Part shown: piece after piece, positions 24,951 to 31,635 of the stretch
How positions within the stretch are numbered: the stretch's first letter is position 1
How the letters are laid out: every line of letters begins with the position of its first letter
Source of the DNA: Sphingomonas_L flavalba_A
GTDB lineage: Bacteria > Pseudomonadota > Alphaproteobacteria > Sphingomonadales > Sphingomonadaceae
Length of the DNA stretch: 64,000 bases
Reading direction: 5' to 3'
Assembly: GCF_047553045.1 (NCBI RefSeq)
Contig: NZ_CP180208.1
Span: 1,054,001 to 1,118,000, forward strand
Position numbers and translations under genes: made by a program
The notes under the pieces: model-generated
The model's database searches: none
What the model was told of the DNA's origin: nothing
What the model saw: only the letters and a program-made list of their open reading frames with translations

Positions 24951-26663
24951 ATGGCACGGCACGACGGCACGAAGCGGGGCTGGCTGGCGCGGGCGGCGCT
25001 GGCCGCCGGGGCGGCGGGGGCGATGATGGCGGGCGTGGTCGCTTCGCCGGCACTGGCCGCTTCCACCGGCTATGACGCGCTGGCCAAGCTGTTCGACGAA
25101 TGGCGCGCGTTTGAGCGGCCGGCGATGGTCGACGGGGCGGCGGATTACGGCGCCGCCGCGATGGCGCGAAAGGCCGCCGGGCTGAGCGCGTTCCGCGACA
25201 GGCTGGCCGCCATCCCGACCGCCGGCTGGACGCAGGCCGAACTGGTCGACCACCGGCTCGTCGCGGCGGAGATCAACGGCCTTGATTTCGACCTGCGCGT
25301 GCTGCGGCCGTGGGCGCGCGACCCGGCCTTCTACGTCAGCGTCTGGCCGCACCGCACCGACGTGCCGTCGCGCGACGCGCCGGTCTCCTTCCCGGAAATC
25401 GAGCTGTATAATTACAAATTCCCGCTGGCGAAGGCGGATCAGGCGGTGCTGGCGCGGCAGTTTGCCGCGATCCCCGGCTTTCTGGCGCAGGCGCGGGTCA
25501 ACCTGAAGGATAGCAATGCGCGCGACCTGTGGGTCTACGGCACGCAGAGCCTGCGCAATCAGGCGCAGGCGCTGGCCATGCTGGAAGCGGGGACGCTGAC
25601 GGTGACCACGCTGGAAGGGGCGTGGAACGCCAACCTGGCCGGCGCCAGCCCGGCGCTGCGCGCGGCGGTGGCGAAGGCACGGGCGGCGACGGAGGATTTC
25701 GTCCGCTGGCTGGAAGCGGAGGCGCCGGGCAAGACCGGCCCGTCGGGCGTCGGCAAAGAGAATTACAGCTGGTATCTGAAGAACGTCCACCTCGTTCCGT
25801 ACAGCTGGGACGACGAGGTGGCGCTGCTCCGCCGCGAGCTGGAACGCGCCCACGCGACGCTGAAGCTGGAGGAGCACAACAACCGCGCGCTGCCGCCGCT
25901 GCTCCCCGCCGACGACAAGGCCAGCCTCGACCGGCTGGCGGCCGAACGGCTCGACCGCTTCGTCGCCTTCCTCGTCGACGACGGCATCATTCCCGACAAG
26001 CCGTATCTGAAGGAATCGCTGGTCCCGCAGACGGTGCGGTTCGTGCCGCCGGGCGACCGGCAGTTCTTCGCCCATGTCACCCACCGCGAGCCGATGCTGC
26101 TTTACGCGCATGATTATCATTGGATCGACCTGGCGCGGATGCGCGACGAGCCGCACGCCAGCCCGATCCGCCGCCGGACGTTGCTGTCCAACATCTGGGA
26201 CAGCCGGGCCGAGGGCTTTGCCACCGGCTTCGAGGAGCTGGTGATGCATGCCGGGCTGTACGACGACAATCCCCGCGCGCGGGAGCTGGTGTGGATCATG
26301 CTCGCCAACCGGGCGGCGCGGGGGCTGGCCTCGCTCTATGTCCAGGCGAATATGTGGACGCTGGAACAGGCCGGGCTGTTCCAGGCGGAATGGACGCCGC
26401 GCGGCTGGGCCGGGGCGCGGGATTCGCTGACCACGTTCGAGCAGCTATTGTACCTGCGCCAGCCCGGCTACGGCACCAGCTATATTTCCGGCAAGCTGCT
26501 GTTCGACCGGCTGCTGACCCGCTACGCCCATGCGCAGGACAAGGCGGGCAAGCCGTTCGCGCTGCGCGAGCTGATGCGCCAGTTCAACGACGCCGGCATG
26601 ATCCCGACCACCGCGATCGAGCAGGAACTGGTACCACCGACGACGCCGGGGCTGGGCGAATAA
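24951..26663 (+). CDS. Secreted DUF885-family protein (putative peptidase)
   Basis: The 570-aa protein has a signal peptide (about residues 10-37, ending in ALAAS) and the DUF885 core. The motif SRAEGFATGFEELVMHAG (about 420-435), with Glu and His residues, and the later RAARGLASLYVQANMWTLEQA are hallmarks of this largely helical, metallopeptidase-like family. It follows the DPP-IV-like gene by 12 bases, with AAGGAGA before the ATG, so it is co-expressed. A role in peptide or ester hydrolysis in the periplasm is inferred from family and neighbours; activity is not established for most members. Confidence 0.85.
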   Translation: MARHDGTKRGWLARAALAAGAAGAMMAGVVASPALAASTGYDALAKLFDEWRAFERPAMVDGAADYGAAAMARKAAGLSAFRDRLAAIPTAGWTQAELVDHRLVAAEINGLDFDLRVLRPWARDPAFYVSVWPHRTDVPSRDAPVSFPEIELYNYKFPLAKADQAVLARQFAAIPGFLAQARVNLKDSNARDLWVYGTQSLRNQAQALAMLEAGTLTVTTLEGAWNANLAGASPALRAAVAKARAATEDFVRWLEAEAPGKTGPSGVGKENYSWYLKNVHLVPYSWDDEVALLRRELERAHATLKLEEHNNRALPPLLPADDKASLDRLAAERLDRFVAFLVDDGIIPDKPYLKESLVPQTVRFVPPGDRQFFAHVTHREPMLLYAHDYHWIDLARMRDEPHASPIRRRTLLSNIWDSRAEGFATGFEELVMHAGLYDDNPRARELVWIMLANRAARGLASLYVQANMWTLEQAGLFQAEWTPRGWAGARDSLTTFEQLLYLRQPGYGTSYISGKLLFDRLLTRYAHAQDKAGKPFALRELMRQFNDAGMIPTTAIEQELVPPTTPGLGE

Positions 26664-26758
26664 ACCGGAAAGACGGGTGGCCGGGCCGGGGGGCCGGCTG
26701 CCGGTCGCCGGGCGCGGCGCGGCCCGTTATAATCGCAGGACAAACCGGCCGCTGAGCG

Positions 26759-26828
26759 CCAATAATATTGGCGTCGATCCAGTATTATTGGACCAAATAT
26801 TGACTATTTGGCACCTGTTGCCTATAAA
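26759..26828 (+). promoter_or_regulatory. Cold-shock gene promoter with upstream AT-rich inverted repeat
   Basis: TTGACT (26800-26805) and TATAAA (26823-26828) are spaced by 17 bases, a near-consensus sigma70 promoter. Transcription should begin near 26835, giving an untranslated leader of about 115 bases before the cold-shock ATG, as in cspA mRNAs. Immediately upstream CCAATAATA (26759-26767) and TATTATTGG (26783-26791) are perfect 9-bp inverted arms, which could be an operator or UP-like element. Confidence 0.75.
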
Positions 26829-26949
26829 TAGGGCGCTAACGTCGCCTGCGACGGAATTTGACGCTTCAGGCTGATCCTTCCTTTCTCACGCTACAAGCTC
26901 CGTCGGTATTTCGCCGGCGGGTTATCTTCGTGTTTGTAAAGGACACATC

Positions 26950-27159
26950 ATGCCTATTGGTACCGTTAAATTCTTCAACACCGAAAAGGGCTTTGGTTTC
27001 ATCAAGCCGGATGATGGCGGGGCGGACAGCTTTGTCCACATCAGCGCCGTCGAGCGCGCCGGCATGGGCACGCTTCGGCAGGACCAGCGGGTCACCTTCG
27101 AGATCGAGACCGACCAGCGCGGCCGTTCGTCGGCGGTGAACCTGGAAGCCGCCGACTGA
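26950..27159 (+). CDS. Cold-shock domain protein, CspA family
   Basis: The 69-aa single OB-fold protein has VKFFNTEKGFGFI (RNP1, about residues 6-18) and DSFVHIS (RNP2, about 29-35). It binds single-stranded RNA/DNA as an RNA chaperone. Its length is normal. A GTAAAGGACACATC leader gives AAAGGA nine bases before the ATG. A strong sigma70 promoter and long leader lie upstream and a nested hairpin lies downstream, typical of a highly expressed, post-transcriptionally regulated gene. Confidence 0.97.
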   Translation: MPIGTVKFFNTEKGFGFIKPDDGGADSFVHISAVERAGMGTLRQDQRVTFEIETDQRGRSSAVNLEAAD

Positions 27160-27181
27160 CCTGTCGACGATGACGGCCGCT

Positions 27182-27228
27182 GGCCCGTGGGCGGCGCCGG
27201 ACATGTCCGGTGTACCTGCCCACGGGCC
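27182..27228 (+). terminator. Nested hairpin downstream of the cold-shock gene
   Basis: Outer arms GGCCCGTGGGC (27182-27192) and GCCCACGGGCC (27218-27228) are perfect 11-bp complements. The loop contains CCGGACATGTCCGG (27197-27210), a perfect 14-bp palindrome. It begins 22 bases after the stop and lacks a U-run, so it is either a Rho-type terminator/stabiliser or another structured RNA element. Confidence 0.6.
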
Positions 27229-27301
27229 GGGGCCGTCCACCCGGGCACCAGCCCGGTTTATGAACTCATGCGTGCCCGATGGCCGCATTTTTAGGGATAT
27301 T

Positions 27302-27457
27302 ATGCGCTTTCCAATTCGTTTTTCACATCACGCACCTGAATCCCGGCCGGCGGCACGGCCGCCACACCGCCTGGGTTTCCGCCGGAAACCGGCGGTCGCC
27401 GGTGCCACCCTGTCCCGGCATGCCTTGCGCCGGGCGGTGGCCGAAATGATCGACTGA
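27302..27457 (+). CDS. Possible small basic protein (51 aa), unknown function
   Basis: The frame from ATG at 27302 follows AGGGA by four bases and encodes a 51-residue, Arg/His/Pro-rich peptide ending AVAEMID. No known domain is visible. The same frame is open back to 27170, through the cold-shock hairpin, but that extension has no start signal. It precedes another small gene by 23 bases. It may be a real sphingomonad small protein or chance. Confidence 0.35.
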   Translation: MRFPIRFSHHAPESRPAARPPHRLGFRRKPAVAGATLSRHALRRAVAEMID

Positions 27458-27480
27458 TCCACAACCGGGAGAAACGCGCC

Positions 27481-27684
27481 GTGTCCACTACCAGCAGCTT
27501 CTATCTGGCCCGCGCCACCGATTGCGCCCGCGAGGCCCGCGCCACCGACCTCGCCAATGTGCGCGAGCGTTGCCTGCGTTCGGAAGCGGTATGGCGGGCC
27601 ATGGCGGAACGCGTGCTGCGAACCGAGGCGAGCCGGTGCCGCCGCGATGCCGAGAAGATGGCGGCGGACGCGGTCGCCGACTGA
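27481..27684 (+). CDS. Small helical protein (67 aa), unknown function
   Basis: GTG at 27481 follows GGGAG by nine bases. The 67-aa product is predicted to be almost all alpha-helix, rich in Arg, Ala and Cys, with the pattern FYLARATDCAREARATDL in its first half and CRRDAEKMAADAV near the end. It has no signal peptide or domain I can name. The amphipathic spacing and clean start make it likely real. Confidence 0.55.
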   Translation: MSTTSSFYLARATDCAREARATDLANVRERCLRSEAVWRAMAERVLRTEASRCRRDAEKMAADAVAD

Positions 27685-27912
27685 CCCGTGCGCCGCGCCG
27701 TTGCGCGCCCGGCGCGGGCGGCAAGATCGGTTCGCCGCACGATCCCTTCCGATCGGCGGCAATATGGTTTGCTGTCGAAACCGTTCATCCACACGACAGT
27801 TTGGCGTGAACAGTTAGAGTATTCCGGTTGCCGAACCCGCCGATGCGGGCGGTGGCCGGGCGACATTCGCGCATCCGCGCAACCGGCTATTGTGGTTTGA
27901 AGGAAGAACGGA

Positions 27913-28779
27913 ATGGGTATTTCAACACCTCTCGTCATGTCCGCGCTGATCGCCGTTGCGGCGCCCGGCGTGGCGCTGGCGCAACTGGCCGATCCGGCCG
28001 ACGGTGAGCAGATCAACGTTTATGGATCGCCGCCGGCCGACCTGACCGGGCTGCCGGCTGGGCCGGCGATCGAAGGCATTATTTCGGCGCGCAGCGGCGG
28101 GCGGATGCAGGTTACCGGCGCGGACGAGACGACGACCGTCGTCGCGCTCAGCGAAGGCACCGAAATCCGCGGGCGCGGCGGCTTCCTGGGCATGAAGCGG
28201 ACGCCGCTTGGCGCCGGCGCCCTGCTCAACGGCCTGCCGGTCACCGTCGAGACGGTGCAGTGGGGCGGCGGCCTGCTCGCCAGCCGGGTCCGGCTGAAGG
28301 ATGTCGACCTGAAGACGGCGGCGATGATCCGCAGCGGCACCGCCCAGGGCTTTGCCGAACAGAGCGCCGCCACCGAGGCGCTGCGCGGCCGGATGGGCGA
28401 TATCGACCAGTATAACGTGAAGCGGACGACCAACGTCTATTTCGACACCGGCAAGTGGCAGCTTTCGCAGCAGGCGGCGAGCGAGCTTTGCGCCACCGTG
28501 CGCGAAGCGGAAGGCACGAACAACGCCCTGTTGCTCGTCGTCGGTTACACCGATTCGGTCGGCAACGAGGATTATAACCAGGTGCTGAGCGAACGCCGCG
28601 CCGGCCGCGTCGTCAATTACCTGCAGCAGCAATGCCGCTGGGCGCCGTACCGGATGCTGACGCCGACCGGCATGGCGGAATCCGACCCGCTGGCCGACAA
28701 CGAAACGCCGGAAGGCCGCGCGCAGAATCGCCGGGTTTCGGTGAACATCCTGGTCAGCAAGGCGGTCGACGGCCTGTAA
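27913..28779 (+). CDS. OmpA-family outer-membrane/periplasmic protein
   Basis: The 288-aa protein has a signal peptide (about residues 1-23, GVALA-Q) and a small beta-rich N-terminal domain resembling DUF5666-type repeats (about 50-125). The C-terminal OmpA peptidoglycan-binding domain (about 170-285) has NVYFDTGKWQL, GYTDSVGNEDYNQVLSERRA and the Asn/Arg pair of QNRRVSV. It would anchor the outer membrane to peptidoglycan. AAGGAAGAACGGA precedes the ATG. It is the last core gene before the genomic island. Confidence 0.9.
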   Translation: MGISTPLVMSALIAVAAPGVALAQLADPADGEQINVYGSPPADLTGLPAGPAIEGIISARSGGRMQVTGADETTTVVALSEGTEIRGRGGFLGMKRTPLGAGALLNGLPVTVETVQWGGGLLASRVRLKDVDLKTAAMIRSGTAQGFAEQSAATEALRGRMGDIDQYNVKRTTNVYFDTGKWQLSQQAASELCATVREAEGTNNALLLVVGYTDSVGNEDYNQVLSERRAGRVVNYLQQQCRWAPYRMLTPTGMAESDPLADNETPEGRAQNRRVSVNILVSKAVDGL

Positions 28780-28787
28780 TGCGTCGG

Positions 28788-28812
28788 ACGGGGCGGGCAG
28801 GGCCTGCCCCGT
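28788..28812 (+). terminator. Hairpin after the OmpA-family gene
   Basis: ACGGGGC (28788-28794) pairs with GCCCCGT (28806-28812), and the loop can pair further (GGGCAGG with CCTGCCC as an alternative). It begins nine bases after the stop; there is no T-run. Confidence 0.5.
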
Positions 28813-28841
28813 AACGCCTTGCGGCCGGGGAAGAGGTTCTC

Positions 28842-28858
28842 TGGAGCGGTGAAGGGAA
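28842..28858. repeat. Distal attachment site of the island (tRNA-Gly 3'-end copy)
   Basis: TGGAGCGGTGAAGGGAA repeats the last 18 bases of tRNA-Gly(CCC) including its CCA, in the same orientation, with one G missing. This is what is left of the tRNA end displaced by the island. The one-base difference may reflect decay after integration. Confidence 0.75.
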
Positions 28859-28918
28859 CCGCAAAGTAGGGCTTAAATGGCATTCTTGAGCCATCTTATC
28901 TCCGCCGCCTTGAAGGCA

Positions 28919-28940
28919 TACCCCCAAAAATACCCCCAAA
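28919..28940. repeat. Two TACCCCCA motifs at the left island end
   Basis: TACCCCCAAAAA (28919-28930) and TACCCCCAAAA (from 28931) are tandem copies 12 bases apart. The same TACCCCC core recurs five times next to the integrase at the opposite end, consistent with integrase arm-type binding sites. Confidence 0.6.
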
Positions 28941-29069
28941 ATCGTCGGATGTGACGGGACGACTGACTTCGGCTGATGGTCATCGTCTGGCTGATACCTG
29001 ACGCGAAAAACCCGCAAACCAAAGGTTGGGAGCCTCCCATTCAAACCAGTTGCTTGCAACCTTGGCAGT

Positions 29070-31019
29070 TCAAACCTTCGCTATGCGTTCATCTAGCCAT
29101 TGCAGCGCTCGACGGTGCATCGCGACGTCGCTGGGTTCAAGATGTTTAGCGTGGGCATCTGGTCGGTCGTTAATAATGCTGGCATTCTCGTTGAAAGCAG
29201 ACTTATCTCCAAAAATGCGCTCAAACAACTGCCAATGCTTATTGATGACAGAAACGAGTTCAAGCCAAAACAGTTTGTCGGCAATTAACTCTAAGTTGAA
29301 GGGTTCTAAATCAAACCGACGCTTTTCGGGAATGGCAGACAGAAGAGATGCCTTTGCGGACGCGCCATCTTTATTGGTCAGCGCTGACATTCTTAGGAAA
29401 TTTATCACGAGAGAACGCAAAGCGCGCTCCATTGTATTGCGCCGATAAGAGATGCCGGCCAGTTCCTCCGCCCATTCACTCACGAGTGGACGCGCCTCGT
29501 CTTGCTTGGGGGCGCTGTTATCAGTGAACGGCACCTCGTCGGCTACCATGACCAGTGCCATCCGCATCATTGATCCCGAAACCCTACCCGTCGTATCCGC
29601 AATACCGTAGCGGTTAAGCGTCCGCCTAACGCCGGCGGGTAGCTGCGAATCTTCTACAAGGAGCGCGAGTGAAGGCTCCCTGAGTTCGGGATACACGCGG
29701 AAGAGATGTTGCAGCGCGACCTTTGCGAGTGCGGCGCCCTCATCGTGTCCGTATGCCTCAAGCATGGCCGAGACGACGGATGCTTGAAGTGTGATCGGCC
29801 TGACTGCCGTCTCGATTTTGCTGTGTATTGATGAGCAGGCCTTTCTGATCCAGAACGGCATATCTGAGCAGAAAGACGAGATGGCCTCCAGTGCCGCTTC
29901 CTCAAAACGAAGCCCGGCCATCGCGCCGATATTCTTTATCATTGCGTTGGCAGCACCACGCGGCAGCGGACTGAGGTACTCTTCAGGAATGAATGCCAGG
30001 GCGGCATTTTCAACCCCATCGATTGACTCCACAGCGAACCAGCGACTGGAAACACCACTGACCAATAGCGACACTCGTCGCTCGTCACGGGCGGCAGCGT
30101 GGTAGGCCGCGCGTACATTGCGCCAGAACTCTACGAAGCCGGCCCGCCATTGCTCGGCTCCACCGTTACTCGGGGTAATGTAGTCAATCTCATCAAATGC
30201 GAGGACCACAGCGCGATCGAACTCACTGAGTGCGGCTTGGAATTGGCGCGCAGCTTCCGCGATTGACGGCCCCGAAGGACATGCATCTACCTCTGCGTAA
30301 GCACGGCCTGAAGCCTTCAGTGACAGGAGCGACTGGGTTATGGAGTGCATCAAACCCGCCGCATCCATGCCGAACACATCGTCTCGTTGGCAATCTATGA
30401 ACAGCGTGACGGCATCGAAATTGTCCTTCAATTCGGCCAAAACTCGGTGAAGAATTGAGGTTTTTCCGATCTTTCGAATGCCAAAGCATGCGCGGATGTG
30501 ACCAGATTGGAGCTTGCGGGCGAGTTCCTGCGCCTCCGTCCGACGGCCGAAAAACTGGGCGTCATTGGCAACCGGTCCGGTAACATCAAACGGGTCCTGA
30601 GTGAAAAACTCGTAAGAGAGTAAGCGCTCCAGTTCTTGGTTGCGGGGTAGCACGCCTGTCGAGGTGTACACGGGGATGACCGCAAGGCCGTTCTCGCGTC
30701 CCCAGCGTTTCAGCTTGGCGTTCCCTCGCGGGTCTTGATGGACGATTACACATAGCGACGATTCAAGGCGACCATCAGACTCGTTGATGAGGCGCCGGGC
30801 GAATCGAACTGAACGCGCCTGCTGATCGTCATAAACGTTGCCGAGGACTAAAATCTCTCGCTCAGCTCCTAGAATGCTTTGAACGCGCTTTGAACCTCGA
30901 GCATAGAGGACAAAATACTCGCCATTCTCAAAGTGCCGCACATTCTCCGAGGTGATCGCGAACAGCCCGGTAAAGGCTGCTGCCGTCTCGGCTTTTAAGT
31001 TTTGAATCTGGTAGCTCAC
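29070..31019 (-). CDS. STAND-like ATPase with HEPN-like C-terminus, candidate defence protein
   Basis: The 649-aa protein starts at GTG 31019 behind AGGAG; longer frames exist upstream. Residues 1-150 form an alpha/beta domain I cannot name (VIVHQDPRGNAKLKRWGREN, then VIPVY). Residues 155-410 are a STAND/MNS-type NTPase, with FFGRRTE, Walker A GIRKIGKTS (180-188), Walker B VVLAFDEID (271-279) and a DMPFWIRKAC sensor-like helix. A winged-helix-like stretch follows (about 460-490). The last 120 residues are helical and contain RPDAHAKH (619-626), an Rx6H pattern like the HEPN RNase motif. It is a single-gene unit on the island, downstream of hsdR. An abortive-infection or NTP-sensing role is an inference. 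Confidence 0.7.
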   Translation of the reverse strand: MSYQIQNLKAETAAAFTGLFAITSENVRHFENGEYFVLYARGSKRVQSILGAEREILVLGNVYDDQQARSVRFARRLINESDGRLESSLCVIVHQDPRGNAKLKRWGRENGLAVIPVYTSTGVLPRNQELERLLSYEFFTQDPFDVTGPVANDAQFFGRRTEAQELARKLQSGHIRACFGIRKIGKTSILHRVLAELKDNFDAVTLFIDCQRDDVFGMDAAGLMHSITQSLLSLKASGRAYAEVDACPSGPSIAEAARQFQAALSEFDRAVVLAFDEIDYITPSNGGAEQWRAGFVEFWRNVRAAYHAAARDERRVSLLVSGVSSRWFAVESIDGVENAALAFIPEEYLSPLPRGAANAMIKNIGAMAGLRFEEAALEAISSFCSDMPFWIRKACSSIHSKIETAVRPITLQASVVSAMLEAYGHDEGAALAKVALQHLFRVYPELREPSLALLVEDSQLPAGVRRTLNRYGIADTTGRVSGSMMRMALVMVADEVPFTDNSAPKQDEARPLVSEWAEELAGISYRRNTMERALRSLVINFLRMSALTNKDGASAKASLLSAIPEKRRFDLEPFNLELIADKLFWLELVSVINKHWQLFERIFGDKSAFNENASIINDRPDAHAKHLEPSDVAMHRRALQWLDERIAKV

Positions 31020-31635
31020 TCCTACTCCTGTCGTTTTGCCAAAAGCAATCGTAGCGCTCGCAGGTCGCCTCGTCGTTCGTGAGGTGGATACCAAGTGCCG
31101 TCAAGCGCTTCGCCTCGGGGACGACCCGCTGCCATTTGGCAAGGCAAGCATGATCCCCAGGCTAAAGTCGTGGCGGCACGTCTTAGTATCCACGTCCCGG
31201 CGCGTCCGCGCCGGAGCCGAATGCCATACATCGCAGCCCTGTGCGAGTGAGTATACCGGTCATGATTGGCGAGCAATTGACCCAGCGGCGTGATTGATAG
31301 CCGCTCGATGGCCGCTTTCGGCGGTCAATCCCGCCGGAAATCTGGACGGGCGACAGCTGCTTCCTAGTTCGAGTTACTGGATCATCTGCCGCAGCGAGGA
31401 ACCGGGTTGACCCGGCACACCGTACGCGACAAATCGCAGGCGAAAAGCGAGGATTTCCGCGCCTCTCCAGACATGGCAGCTTCTCCATCAGATTCAACTT
31501 GGGGTGGATCGGCAAGTCAGATTCGACTTGGGACCGCCAAAAGTGGCTTAAATCAGCCGTTCTCCGGCCAGGTCGGCGGCCAACCGCACGACTTGAATCC
31601 AAGTCATTTCGAATGATCGCCGCTTGACCATACTC
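31020..31635. other. Intergenic region between hsdR and the ATPase gene, with repeats
   Basis: No convincing gene is seen in these 616 bases; frames of 84 and 139 codons on the minus strand lack coding character. The right half holds TCAGATTCAACTTGGG (31488-31503), TCAGATTCGACTTGGG (31517-31532) and the palindrome GACTTGAATCCAAGTC (31590-31605), all sharing a CRACTTGG/CCAAGTC core. They could be operators, recombination leftovers or part of an RNA. The ATPase promoter should be in the left half. Confidence 0.5.

Noticed and set aside
27170..27301. Extended start of the small frame ending at 27457
   Set aside because: The extension runs through the nested cold-shock hairpin and has no ribosome site. 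If the small gene is real, the ATG at 27302 is the better start.
29981..29990. A possible frameshift or pseudogene in the ATPase gene
   Set aside because: The frame is open throughout, with Walker motifs and tail in order, so it is taken as intact.
31183..31602. A 139-codon minus-strand frame between hsdR and the ATPase
   Set aside because: Composition is not protein-like, there is no ribosome site, and it overlaps the repeat set. I treat the gap as non-coding.
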